A stretch of DNA of 64,000 bases from Verrucomicrobiaceae bacterium. Its GTDB lineage: Bacteria > Verrucomicrobiota > Verrucomicrobiia > Verrucomicrobiales > Verrucomicrobiaceae. Shown piece after piece: positions 7,575 through 15,829 of the stretch. The stretch is from NCBI GenBank assembly GCA_016713245.1, contig JADJPM010000005.1:248001-312000 (forward strand). The letters are read 5' to 3'. The notes beneath the pieces were generated by a model. The model was not told where the DNA came from and did no database searches. It saw nothing but the letters and a program-made list of their open reading frames with translations. Made by a program: the position numbers and the translations under genes. Positions within the stretch are counted from its first letter, which is position 1. Every line of letters starts with the position of its first letter.

Positions 7575-8698
7575 GACAGATAGGCAGCCATGACCTGTTC
7601 GGCGTTTTTGGACCAGTCGAAGCGCTGGGCGTTTTGCAGGCCGGCTTGGACGAGGCTGGTGCGGCGCTCTTCGCTGCTGGCGATGAATTGCATGGCTTCG
7701 GCGATGTCGAGCATGTCCTCGGGGTTCACGATTTGGGCGGCATTGGCGACGACTTCATCGAGCGAACCGGCGATGGAGCTGATGACCGGGGTGCCGCAGG
7801 CCATGGCCTCGACGGGCGGGAGGCCGAAGCCTTCGAAAAGCGATGGATAGACCATGCACGAGGCGGCGCGGTAGAGATCCGGCAGCACAGCGTCTTCGAC
7901 GAAACCAAGCGTGCGGATATCGGCGGCAAACGGGGATGCTTTCACTGCGGCGTGGATGTGTTCGGCTCCATGCCAGTCGCTGCCAGCCAGAACGAGCTGC
8001 CAATGGCTTCCCGTGAGCTTTTTGAACCAGTTGAAGGCTTCAATCAGTCGCACGTGGTTCTTTGCGGGATGTTCAAGTCGGGAGACGAAGAGGAAAAAGG
8101 GCTGCGAGAGGCCCCAGCGCTCCTTGGCATAGGCTTTGGCAGCCGTGGTATCGCCAGGATTGAAGCGTGAGTGATCGATGCCATTCAGGATGACCTTTTG
8201 CTGCTCCACGGGCACGCCGAAGAAGCGCTGCACATCGCGGGCGGTGTTGGTGCTCACGGCGATGACTTGGTCCTGCTTCTTCGCCAGACTCTTCACGACG
8301 ACGCGACCGTAGAACATGCGGGCGAGGTCGTATTTCCCACGCACATGAAAGGGCGCGAGGTCGTGGATGGTCGAAACGAGTTTGCACGGCGCTTTGTGGA
8401 GCATGCGGCGGTAGCTCGGCACGTGGAGCACGTCGGTTTGGTTCTCTTTGAGCCAGCGTGGGAGCACCGTTTGATGCCAGACGATGTTTTTCACCGCTGG
8501 ACGCCATTTTTCAGCGACGGGCACGATGCGCATTTTTTCGCGGGCGAAGTCAAAGAGAGGAACATCCTCTTCCAGCACGAGCAGGCTGAAGTTCACGTCG
8601 TCTGCATGCGCAAGGAGCGCACGTGTGAGAGCGAGGACATACTGCCCGACGCCGCTTTTGCCGCGCTGCATGACACTGGTGGAAAGGGCGACATTCAT
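7571..8698 (-). CDS. GT4 family glycosyltransferase
   Basis: A 375-residue GT-B glycosyltransferase of full family length. The N-terminal domain starts MNVALSTSVMQRGKSGVGQY with a glycine loop and has STIHDLAPFHV near 125. The C-terminal nucleotide-sugar domain has FLFVSRLEHPAKNHVRLIEA and the E-x7-E stretch SLFEGFGLPPVEAMACGTPV near 290. It is likely a mannosyl/rhamnosyl-type transferase, but the sugar cannot be read from sequence. The ATG overlaps the upstream stop (ATGA at 8695-8698), so it is coupled to the GT4-WecG fusion. The stop TAG is the first codon of repeat unit G in gene sense. Confidence 0.94.
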   Translation of the reverse strand: MNVALSTSVMQRGKSGVGQYVLALTRALLAHADDVNFSLLVLEEDVPLFDFAREKMRIVPVAEKWRPAVKNIVWHQTVLPRWLKENQTDVLHVPSYRRMLHKAPCKLVSTIHDLAPFHVRGKYDLARMFYGRVVVKSLAKKQDQVIAVSTNTARDVQRFFGVPVEQQKVILNGIDHSRFNPGDTTAAKAYAKERWGLSQPFFLFVSRLEHPAKNHVRLIEAFNWFKKLTGSHWQLVLAGSDWHGAEHIHAAVKASPFAADIRTLGFVEDAVLPDLYRAASCMVYPSLFEGFGLPPVEAMACGTPVISSIAGSLDEVVANAAQIVNPEDMLDIAEAMQFIASSEERRTSLVQAGLQNAQRFDWSKNAEQVMAAYLS

Positions 8699-10674
8699 GC
8701 GCGTTGAGGTGTCTGGGAGGTGATGAGTGAACGAGCGATCTCACGGAGCGAACCGATGCCGAAGACCACAAGGTCGGTGGTGTAGCGCTTCAGCAGTCGG
8801 CGTGGCTCCTGGGCGAGGCGGAAGAGCCATTCCATGCCGAGGACCTGCATCCAGCGTGGGGCGCGTTTGACGGTTCCGGCGAGGAAATCGATCGTGGCAC
8901 CGACGCCGATGCTCACGGGCACGCCGAGGGCTTCATAGTTGCGTGCGATCCACTTTTCCTGCTTTGGGCAGCCAAAAGAAACGAGGAGCAAGTCCGGCTT
9001 CGCCTCGCGCACTCGCTCACGGATAGTTTCATGATCCATGCGGTCGAGAGGAGCGAAGGGTGGCGAATAAGCACCGGCGATCTCGATCCTGGGGTGCTTC
9101 GCTTCGACATTGGCGATGGCTTTGGAGAGCGATTGCGGCTCGCCACCGAGGAAGAAGACGCGCCAGCCTTCACGCTCAGCACGGGCGAGGAGTTGGGGGA
9201 CGAGGTCGGAGCCTGCCACACGCTCAGGCAGCGCTCGGCGGAGCAGTTTGGACAGCCAGACAAGCGGTGTGCCATCGCAAACGACGAGATGAGCAGCATC
9301 GAGAATGCGCCGCAGTTCGGTGTCGTGGCGTGCTTGGACGAGGAAATCGACATTCGCCGTGGCGAGGTAGTGCGGCCGCCTTGAGGTGATCATGGAGCCG
9401 ATGCGTTCCATCGTTTGTGGCATGGTGACGACGTCGAAGGGCACATTCATGAGGCGCACTTGCTTGCGCTGCTGCGGCTCAAAGCGGCGGTATTCGGCAC
9501 TGAGGCCCGCACCGATGCTGCGCCAGCCAAAACGGGCTTTCGCGACTCGAATGCCGTTTTCACGCAGGTGCTGGCGAAGCGGTGAGTTTTGCAGAGCACG
9601 GACAATTTCATCGGCAAAGGCCTTGGCGGTATCCGCGAGCAGAATATTGGCTCCGTGGGTCAAATCGAGGCCCTGAGCACCGATGGTGGTCGAAACGACC
9701 GGTGTGCCGATGGCGAGGCTTTCGACGATTTTCAGTCGCGTGCCGCCGCCGATGCGAAGAGGCACCATTTGCAGCCAAGCGCGACGATAGTAGGGCCTCA
9801 CATCGGGCACGCTGCCGGTGACCGTGACGCCTTGAAGCTTCGCATAAGCCTGAACTTCAGGAATGGGTGATTTGCCAACAATCATCACCCGGAGTTCCGG
9901 GATGCGCTGAGTGAGCTGTTCATGGATTTCGCTGAAAAACCAACGTAGAGCATCGACGTTCGGTGTGTAGTCCATGGCACCACAAAAGAGCACGGTGGGC
10001 TTGGCGCTGCGTGGCTCGGGGTCGATCTCAGCGCGGAAGTAGTCGAGATCGACGCCATTGGCGACGACCTTGAGCGGAGCCGTTTTGCTGATGTGCTGGC
10101 GCACGAAGACTTCGTCGTCCGGACCGCAGAGCACTTGGAGCTGGCTGCGTTTGGCGACTCGCTTTTCGAAGCGGCGCATTTTGACGAGGCTCTCCCCGGC
10201 CAGTAGCTTGTCTTTAAGCGTCCGTGCATTGAAAGCGGCCTGCTGCGTCTGAAACTGAAGGTCCACTCGGCTGCGGTCGATGCTGAGTGGGATGTCTTTG
10301 TGCTCATCAAGGAAGTATTGGGCGAGCACGATGTCGCAGACATGAACGAGGTCGTATGAATTGCGCTTGAGCTGGTCGCGGATGGCATCGGCGATGTGTG
10401 GCAGCTTCCAATGATGAATGGAGGAAGGCGTGCGGCTGAAAAGACGATTGGGGATGAGTTTGGGCCATTCGGGATGCTGAAACGGCACGAAGCGCACATC
10501 GCGGCAGAACTCTTCGAAGACGTGGCGCTGCTCCATGCGCTCGCCGTTCTCGCTGAGTGCGATGAGATCGATGGTGTGATCGCGGGCGAGTTCGCGAAGC
10601 AGATGAAACGTGCGCTGGTAAGTGCCACGGTCGATCGGGAATGGGATGTAGGGATAGATGACGAGGATGTTCAT
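8695..10674 (-). CDS. GT4 glycosyltransferase fused to WecG/TagA/CpsF glycosyltransferase
   Basis: A 659-residue bifunctional protein from ATG 10674 (MNILVIYPYIPFPIDRGTYQ); longer frames begin inside repeat unit H. Residues 1-375 are a GT4 enzyme (TVLFCGAMDYTPNVDALRWF, then LRIGGGTRLKIVESLAIGTP). From residue 409 (MNVPFDVVTM) a GT26 domain follows, with VVCDGTPLVWLSKLL, the FGCPKQEKW signature near 567 and RAPRWMQVLGMEWLFRL near 605. WecG/TagA enzymes add N-acetylmannosamine-type sugars to undecaprenyl-linked acceptors. The fusion would put two consecutive transfers on one polypeptide. It heads a block with the motif upstream and couples to the next gene by ATGA. The domains are complete and show no frameshift. 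Confidence 0.92.
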   Translation of the reverse strand: MNILVIYPYIPFPIDRGTYQRTFHLLRELARDHTIDLIALSENGERMEQRHVFEEFCRDVRFVPFQHPEWPKLIPNRLFSRTPSSIHHWKLPHIADAIRDQLKRNSYDLVHVCDIVLAQYFLDEHKDIPLSIDRSRVDLQFQTQQAAFNARTLKDKLLAGESLVKMRRFEKRVAKRSQLQVLCGPDDEVFVRQHISKTAPLKVVANGVDLDYFRAEIDPEPRSAKPTVLFCGAMDYTPNVDALRWFFSEIHEQLTQRIPELRVMIVGKSPIPEVQAYAKLQGVTVTGSVPDVRPYYRRAWLQMVPLRIGGGTRLKIVESLAIGTPVVSTTIGAQGLDLTHGANILLADTAKAFADEIVRALQNSPLRQHLRENGIRVAKARFGWRSIGAGLSAEYRRFEPQQRKQVRLMNVPFDVVTMPQTMERIGSMITSRRPHYLATANVDFLVQARHDTELRRILDAAHLVVCDGTPLVWLSKLLRRALPERVAGSDLVPQLLARAEREGWRVFFLGGEPQSLSKAIANVEAKHPRIEIAGAYSPPFAPLDRMDHETIRERVREAKPDLLLVSFGCPKQEKWIARNYEALGVPVSIGVGATIDFLAGTVKRAPRWMQVLGMEWLFRLAQEPRRLLKRYTTDLVVFGIGSLREIARSLITSQTPQRA

Positions 10675-10712
10675 GGGCGTGATGAGAGTGTCGTGCGGAG
10701 TGAGTGGATGTG

Positions 10713-10732
10713 CATCGCCCGCAAGTGAGGGG
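10713..10732 (-). promoter_or_regulatory. Shared block-head motif, divergent copy 3
   Basis: A diverged copy (CATCGCCCGCAAGTGAGGGG on the plus strand) with one extra C and a few substitutions, 38 bases before ATG 10674 and 9 bases from unit H. Assigned mainly because its position matches the other copies. Confidence 0.42.
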
Positions 10733-10741
10733 GATTGGGCT

Positions 10742-10826
10742 GTAGCTTGGCTCTCCAGAGCCGAGTGATTTGGGGGTGTGCGCGAATCATGAGACGTTCG
10801 TTCTCGGCTCTGGAGAGCCAAGCTAC
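10742..10826 (+). repeat. REPIN-like unit H
   Basis: A canonical 85-base unit: GTAG, GGCTCT/AGAGCC hairpin, spacer with TTTGGGGG and GAGACGTTCGTT, inverted hairpin, CTAC. It ends six bases from the stop codon of the nucleotidyltransferase-like gene. Confidence 0.88.
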
Positions 10827-10832
10827 GGGTGC

Positions 10833-11873
10833 TCAGTTGAAGCGATGCCAGAGGGGCGTGTAGTGGCGCAGGTCGATGGGCTTGGTGGACCAGAGCATGA
10901 GGGCTAGATCGTGGAGCAGGGACTCACGCGGATGACGGGTGATGTCTTTGAAGCGGGCGAGGCGAAGACGATGAAGCGTGTTTTTCCACCACGGTTGCTC
11001 GGGGCATTTGTTGATCGAGCTTTGGGCGTAGTCTGCGGCTGAGTGGAAGGCTTTGCCGAGGCGCTGAGACTCCAGTTTGAGGAAGAGGTTGTGAGCGATG
11101 GCAGAGACCTCGTTGTGGAGATGTAGCAGTTCGTTGCGGCTCTTGGTGCTGCGTGTTGGATGCAGTTTGAAATCGACGCCTTGGGCGTGATGCGCGTGAA
11201 TAGCCGAATCGGCTTCCAGACGCTGATGACGCTCGATGCAGCTCCAGTGATAGCGACCTTGGGAAGCGAGCAGGGCGTCTCCAAGGGCGAGTTGAGCTTT
11301 GGCGATGTTTCGGGCGACATAGTCGGCGTCGTCCGGCGTGAAGTTGGATTGTTGGAGGCGTGCTTTGGCGAAGAGGAGGCCGGAGCAGCGGTTGAAGAGC
11401 AGACGCGTGACTTCGTGCAAGGGGATGCTGGAGGCCTCGCGGTGGTGCTCGGTGTTTTCGAGCAGGCGGTCATCGCCAATGAGCCAGCGGTGGCCCATGA
11501 CGAGGTCGTAGTAGAACATACAGGGCTTGGCGCGGCGGAGTGCGCGGCTGGAGATGATCTTGAACTCGACTTCGATGCCCGCAGCCGGAGTGAGACGCTC
11601 GCCAAGCTCATGCAGGGTGGCTTTGAAGCGTCGATCATTCAGAAAGGTGCTGCCGCGAACAAAAACGAAGAACTCGAGGTCGTTGTAGGGCTGGTCTGCC
11701 TCCTCGGTGCGAAGCACACCGCCTTCTCCACGACCGTAACCGCCCGCGAGAGCGATGCCTTCGAGTTTGGAGGCGGGAATGATGTCGCGAATGCCTTCGC
11801 GGACGAGATCGCAGACGTCAGCGAGATGCTGTTCTAGCTCGGGACTGCCATCGAGAGTGAATCGAGTGCTCAT
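10833..11873 (-). CDS. Nucleotidyltransferase-fold protein
   Basis: A 346-residue soluble protein. The N-terminal third has the Pol-beta nucleotidyltransferase pattern: LAGGYGRGEGGVL near 42-54 (the G-G-x-G-R-G-E-x glycine loop) followed by the acidic strand NDLEFFVFVRG near 64-74 and a third acidic strand EVEFKII near 100. The C-terminal half is helical with many Trp/His residues and no family I recognise. It is coupled to the upstream glycosyltransferase by ATGA at 11870-11873. It may nucleotidylate a sugar or a protein of the locus, but the substrate is unknown. Its presence between glycosyltransferases is unusual for a polysaccharide operon. Confidence 0.8.
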   Translation of the reverse strand: MSTRFTLDGSPELEQHLADVCDLVREGIRDIIPASKLEGIALAGGYGRGEGGVLRTEEADQPYNDLEFFVFVRGSTFLNDRRFKATLHELGERLTPAAGIEVEFKIISSRALRRAKPCMFYYDLVMGHRWLIGDDRLLENTEHHREASSIPLHEVTRLLFNRCSGLLFAKARLQQSNFTPDDADYVARNIAKAQLALGDALLASQGRYHWSCIERHQRLEADSAIHAHHAQGVDFKLHPTRSTKSRNELLHLHNEVSAIAHNLFLKLESQRLGKAFHSAADYAQSSINKCPEQPWWKNTLHRLRLARFKDITRHPRESLLHDLALMLWSTKPIDLRHYTPLWHRFN

Positions 11874-13084
11874 GCGCTGAGAAAGGCCTCCACTTGATCG
11901 ACGATGGGTTTCATGGCGAAGCGTTGGCGAACCTCGTGGTGGCCAGTCTCGGTGATGGAGCGGCGAAGCTCGTGATCGGCCTGGAGGCGCAGGATTTGCT
12001 CGGCCAGTGCACTGGGATCGCCTGCTTCGTAGGTGAGGGCGTTGTCGCCGTGGCGGAAGAGTTCACGACTGCCACCGGTCATGGTGCCGATGACGGGAAG
12101 GCCGCAGCTCATGGCCTCCAGTGGAGTCAGCGCGAAGGGTTCCTCCCACTCCGAGGTGAAGAGTAGCGCATCGTGGGCGCGATAGACCGCTGGCATCTCG
12201 TCGGGCGTGGCGTTGTGCCAACTGATGGGAAGGGCGTGCTCTTGTGCGAACTGCTTCAACTGGGCGACGTAGTATGCATCGCCTTTGCCATAGACGTGGA
12301 GTTGGCCCTGGAAGCGGTCTTTGAGCAAAGCGAGGGCACGCAGCGCGGTGTGGATACCTTTGTCCTCGGCGAGGCGACCGACCCAGAGCCAGTTTCGTGG
12401 CTCACAAGTGACCGGGGTGCCACTGAAGTGATCCGTATCGACGGGGCAGTGGATGACGCTGCCGTGATCGACGGCGTAGCCTTGTTCGGCGGTGAGTTCG
12501 CGGAGGCGTGCGCTGGTGAAGTAGAGTCGTTTGAAGCGGATATCGCTGACGGGATTTGTCGGGGCGACGGACTGCAACTTTTCGCGATGACCGAGCAAGG
12601 ACCATGCTGCGCGTTGGGCTTTGGAGGCGAGTGATCCGCTGCGGCGATTCCACCAGTCGAGCCAGACATCGGCTTTGAGGCTGCGGAGGATCCAATGATC
12701 GCTCACATCATAGACGGTGGGGATGCCGAGGTGTTGGAGAGTGAGGCAGAGCGATTTGGACAAGCCGTTCATGCACCAGACGTGAACAATGTCCGGCTGA
12801 AACTCGGCGATGGTGTGGCGCAGGGTTTGGTTGTTGTGCGTTTCGAGGTGCTGGAGCTGGCTGAGCCCGAGCCAGGGGTGTCCGTAGTAGCCGTGGATGC
12901 GCAATGAGCGATCGACGTGGCTTTGATTCGTTGGTGCAGGCTGGGTGTCGGTGCCGTGATCACTGGTGAGGACGCGAACGGTGTGGCCGCGCTGACGAAG
13001 AGAGTCCGTGATGGCGGCACAGCGGAGTTCATAGCCGCCAACGTAGAACGGCGGGTAAAGATTGGTGAGGGTGAGAATGCGCAT
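11870..13084 (-). CDS. GT4 family glycosyltransferase
   Basis: A 404-residue GT-B enzyme. It starts MRILTLTNLYPPFYVGGYEL (the YPP..GG.E donor/acceptor loop typical of GT4), has VYDVSDHW near 140, WLWVGRLAEDKGIHTALRAL at the start of the second domain, and SEWEEPFALTPLEAMSCGLPV as the E-x7-E region. The first gene of a two-gene block (ATGA overlap with the nucleotidyltransferase gene), preceded by a motif copy and unit I. The acceptor and donor sugars cannot be read from sequence. Confidence 0.93.
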   Translation of the reverse strand: MRILTLTNLYPPFYVGGYELRCAAITDSLRQRGHTVRVLTSDHGTDTQPAPTNQSHVDRSLRIHGYYGHPWLGLSQLQHLETHNNQTLRHTIAEFQPDIVHVWCMNGLSKSLCLTLQHLGIPTVYDVSDHWILRSLKADVWLDWWNRRSGSLASKAQRAAWSLLGHREKLQSVAPTNPVSDIRFKRLYFTSARLRELTAEQGYAVDHGSVIHCPVDTDHFSGTPVTCEPRNWLWVGRLAEDKGIHTALRALALLKDRFQGQLHVYGKGDAYYVAQLKQFAQEHALPISWHNATPDEMPAVYRAHDALLFTSEWEEPFALTPLEAMSCGLPVIGTMTGGSRELFRHGDNALTYEAGDPSALAEQILRLQADHELRRSITETGHHEVRQRFAMKPIVDQVEAFLSA

Positions 13085-13125
13085 GAGGTGTGTGCGGATC
13101 GATACGGGATGGCGAAGGTGATGTC

Positions 13126-13144
13126 AGTCCCCGCAGGTGTGGGG
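13126..13144 (-). promoter_or_regulatory. Shared block-head motif, copy 4
   Basis: AGTCCCCGCAGGTGTGGGG on the plus strand, 41 bases before ATG 13084 and three bases from unit I. The core CCCCGCAGGTG is identical to copy 1. Confidence 0.55.
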
Positions 13145-13147
13145 GAA

Positions 13148-13290
13148 GTAGCTTGTCTTTGATTTTCTGTGCTCATCCTTCGGGCAGCCAGGCTGTCTAT
13201 CTCCGGTGCGCTCCCGATTTCAGGGGCGAGGGAATTGGAGCGTGGGGAGGTCGCGGGACGTTCGCTCTCGGCTCTGGAGAGCCGAGCTAC
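13148..13290 (+). repeat. REPIN-like unit I with diverged loop insert
   Basis: The left REP is diverged (GTAGCTTGTC ... GGGGCGAG) and carries the loop insert in an older-looking, shortened form (CCTTCGGGCAGCC, GGCTGTCTATCTCC). The spacer has GGGACGTTCGCT and the right REP ends CTAC. Confidence 0.8.
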
Positions 13291-13298
13291 GGTGGAGA

Positions 13299-13409
13299 GT
13301 AGCTTGCCTCTCCAGAGGCGAGAGGTGCGTCGCTGGACTATCTTACTAGCGCTGGGTGTTCTTCGGGAGCCGGGCGACGCTCAGTCTCGGCTCTGGAGAG
13401 CCAAGCTAC
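13299..13409 (+). repeat. REPIN-like unit J
   Basis: GTAG plus GCCTC/GAGGC hairpin, a longer unique spacer ending GGCGACGCTCAGT, and a right REP ending CTAC. Its right end gives the TAG stop of the GT2 gene (13406-13408). Confidence 0.86.
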
Positions 13410-14251
13410 GCAATGAATCCGGCGTGTTTGCCGGTGCGTTGGTTCCAGCGGATGCGGAGGGCGTGAGGGAACTCGGTGAGGCGTTTGTGGTTGGCGAACC
13501 AGGCAAGGTCGTGGCGGGCGTCGTTGAGGAAGCCGAGGGCGACGGTCTTGAGCCAGCTCTTGTCGCGGGCGGTGATGCTACCGGCTTGAGCGAGGGCGCG
13601 TGCATCGCCTTGGGCGCGTTTGTGGGCCTGCTGAGGCGTGTAGTTGTGGCTGTGCATGGCGATGGACTCGGGGACGTAGTGGATCGCGTAGCCCTGGGCT
13701 TTGCACCAGCGGGTGTATTCGTCGTCTTCAGCATATTGCAGGTCCTCGCGGAAGCCTCGCTGTGCCCACACGTCTTTCCGCAGGCCGCTGCTGACCATGC
13801 TGAAAAAGTGGTCCCACTTGGCGGATTCACGCTGAGGGCCGAAACAGCGGTCGTAGTCGCAGGCGAAGACGGCTTGGCAGTCCGGGCGTGGGATTTGTCG
13901 GCCAAAGCAGGCGGCGACTTTTTCATCCAACAGGGCGTCGGCGAGCGGACGGAGCCAATTGGTGCCCTGGGGTGTGGCATCGGCATTGAGGAAGAGCACG
14001 CGCTCAGCCTTGGCGAGTCTCATGCCGTGATTCATGACGCGGCTGGGATTGTATTCCTGCGGGGTGATTTGGATGAAGTGGGCGGGTTTGGCCGCGCGAA
14101 TGAGTTCTTGAGAGCCGTCGGTGCTGCCGCTGTCGATGACGATGAGTTCGACGTTGGGGTAATCCTGTGCGGCGAGCGCTGGCAGGGTCTCCTTGAGCGC
14201 CCAGGCTTCATTGTAGGAGCGCATGACGATGCTGATGAGGGGCTGGGTCAT
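13406..14251 (-). CDS. GT2 family glycosyltransferase
   Basis: A 281-residue GT-A fold inverting glycosyltransferase: PLISIVMRSYNEAWALKETL at the N-terminus, VELIVIDSGSTDGS near 35-48, the DxD-equivalent LFLNADATP near 90, and the catalytic-base region EDDEYTRWCKAQGY near 177. The acidic EDDE and following basic segment fit rhamnosyl-type GT2 enzymes. It has no membrane segment. The start overlaps the stop of the preceding GT4 gene (ATGA, 14248-14251). The stop TAG is contributed by repeat unit J immediately after codon GCG. Confidence 0.93.
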   Translation of the reverse strand: MTQPLISIVMRSYNEAWALKETLPALAAQDYPNVELIVIDSGSTDGSQELIRAAKPAHFIQITPQEYNPSRVMNHGMRLAKAERVLFLNADATPQGTNWLRPLADALLDEKVAACFGRQIPRPDCQAVFACDYDRCFGPQRESAKWDHFFSMVSSGLRKDVWAQRGFREDLQYAEDDEYTRWCKAQGYAIHYVPESIAMHSHNYTPQQAHKRAQGDARALAQAGSITARDKSWLKTVALGFLNDARHDLAWFANHKRLTEFPHALRIRWNQRTGKHAGFIA

Positions 14252-15591
14252 GGGATGGCGTTTGGTGTAGCTTGGCTTTCGCTTCGCGGCTTCGCAGCCA
14301 GAGCCGAGGTGTTTGGCGTGGGCCTGGAGACGTTCTTCTCGGCTCTGGAGAGCCGAGCTACGGGTTGGTGCAGGCCGTCATAAACCCTCGCGACTCGCGC
14401 GGCGATGCTGGGCACATCGAACTCGGCGAGGACGTGGGCGCGGGCTTCTTCGCGAAGGTGGCGATGGAGGTGGGCGTCGTTGAAAACGGCGTCGATGGCT
14501 TGATGGAATGTGGCGGGTGTTTCGAGGTCGTAAAGGAGTCCGGTGCGACCATGGTCGATGAGAGCGATCGGGCCTGAGGTTCGAGAGGAAAGGACGGGGG
14601 TGCCGGCGGCCCAGGCTTCGAGAATGACGATGCCGAAGGGCTCCGCCGTGCTGCTGAGAGCGAAAACGCGAGCTTGCTGGATGAGGCCGATGAGTTCGGC
14701 AGAACCGGAGACGAGGCCGCCTGTGAGCAGCACATCATTTTGCAAACCAAGGCGCTCGATTTCTCGATGCAGCTCCTCGACGACGCTTTGCGTGGTGCCT
14801 GCGCCGATGAGGACGAGCATGGCCTTGGGGTGGCGGCGTTTGAGGTCAGGAAGCTGCCGCACGAGCCATGGGAGGTTCTTCGCGGGATCGAGGCGGGCGA
14901 CTTTGACGATAAGATCACGTCCGGCGATCTGTGGAAAGGCTTTCAAAGCCGCAGCGCGATGATCGACGGCATACTGCGCGGCGGGCACGCTGTGAGGCTG
15001 CACGATGATGCGCTGCTGCGGATACTTTTGCTGGAGGAGCTGAGCTTCGCGTGGATTGCAGGTGAAGATGGCGTCGGTGAGTTCGAGGACGCGACGACTC
15101 TGCACGAACGCTCCGAGTGCTTTTCCCCATTCAAAGCCACCTTGTAGAGGGGCGGTGAGTTTTTCGCTGACTTCGCTCGGGATGTCGAGAGCGCCTCCGT
15201 GGAGCGTGACGACGTGGGGAATCTTTTTCCATCGTGCCACACGCAGACCGATGCCTGCGATGCGGTTGAGAGCGTGGCTGTGGATGACGTCGGCTTTGCT
15301 TTGCAGAAGCCGCGCAAAGAGGTCGAAGGAAAAGAGGTTGCCGCCCCAGGAGGTGAGTTCGGCGCGTTGGCTCGCTGAGATGCCGAGCACGGGGGCGAAT
15401 GCGTGATAGCGGCTGACCTTGGCACCGATGTCGCGAATGGGATCGCTGGCATCTAAAGCGCTGATTTTTGGAGCATGCACAGCGGAGGAAATGCCGTGGG
15501 TCTGCAGACCTTGGATGAGACGAAGCACAGCCGTCTCGGTGCCGCCCCACTGAGCGGGTTCGTATTTGCGGAGGATGTGGGCGATGTGCAT
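14248..15591 (-). CDS. GT4 family glycosyltransferase with repeat-encoded C-terminal tail
   Basis: A 447-residue protein. Residues 1-408 are a GT4 enzyme: MHIAHILRKYEPAQWGGTET, VVTLHGGALDIP, LIVKVARLDPAKNLPWLVRQ and the E-x7-E region STAEPFGIVILEAWAAGTPV. From about residue 410 the protein is translation of repeat unit K (VARLSRAE ... SESQAT), ending PNAIP. The stop still overlaps the next ATG (ATGA), so the insertion preserved both frame and coupling. The gene starts 11 bases from the tandem repeat array, without the 19-base motif. The tail has no known function and is predicted to be hydrophilic. Confidence 0.92.
   Translation of the reverse strand: MHIAHILRKYEPAQWGGTETAVLRLIQGLQTHGISSAVHAPKISALDASDPIRDIGAKVSRYHAFAPVLGISASQRAELTSWGGNLFSFDLFARLLQSKADVIHSHALNRIAGIGLRVARWKKIPHVVTLHGGALDIPSEVSEKLTAPLQGGFEWGKALGAFVQSRRVLELTDAIFTCNPREAQLLQQKYPQQRIIVQPHSVPAAQYAVDHRAAALKAFPQIAGRDLIVKVARLDPAKNLPWLVRQLPDLKRRHPKAMLVLIGAGTTQSVVEELHREIERLGLQNDVLLTGGLVSGSAELIGLIQQARVFALSSTAEPFGIVILEAWAAGTPVLSSRTSGPIALIDHGRTGLLYDLETPATFHQAIDAVFNDAHLHRHLREEARAHVLAEFDVPSIAARVARVYDGLHQPVARLSRAEKNVSRPTPNTSALAAKPRSESQATPNAIP
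14267..14361 (+). repeat. REPIN-like unit K with short loop insert, read in frame
   Basis: The left REP tip is extended by a short insert (TTTCGCTTCGCGGCTTCGCAGCC) shared with unit N. The spacer holds GTTTGG and GGAGACGTTC; the right REP ends CTAC. It encodes the C-terminal tail of the glycosyltransferase. Confidence 0.82.
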
Positions 15592-15601
15592 GGCGGGTGA
15601 A

Positions 15602-15829
15602 GTAGCTTGGCTCGTAGCTTGCCTCTCCAGAGGCGAGAGGATTGGGGGGGGGGCGGAGTCAGGAGACGCTCTTCTCGGCTCTGGAGAGCCAAGCTACGGC
15701 GAGAGGATTGGGGGCGATGCGGAGTCAGGGGACGCTCTTCTCGGCTCTGGAGAGCCGAGCTACGGCGAGAGGATTGGGGGCGACGCGGAGTCAGGAGACG
15801 CTCGACTCGGCTCTGGAGAGCCAAGCTAC
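15602..15829 (+). repeat. REPIN-like tandem array, unit L
   Basis: Starts with a truncated REP (GTAGCTTGGCTC) followed by a full left REP, then three tandem copies of about 66-70 bases, each made of GGCGAGAGGATTGGGGG, a GGAGTCAGG(A/G)GACGCTC block and a right REP ending CTAC. Copies differ at a few positions, which suggests recent expansion by slippage or unequal crossing-over. The right end supplies the TAG stop of the flippase gene. Confidence 0.86.

Noticed and set aside
15602..15829. Regularly spaced repeats that could be read as a CRISPR array
   Set aside because: The units are inverted-repeat halves, the spacers are near-identical instead of unique, and no cas genes are present.
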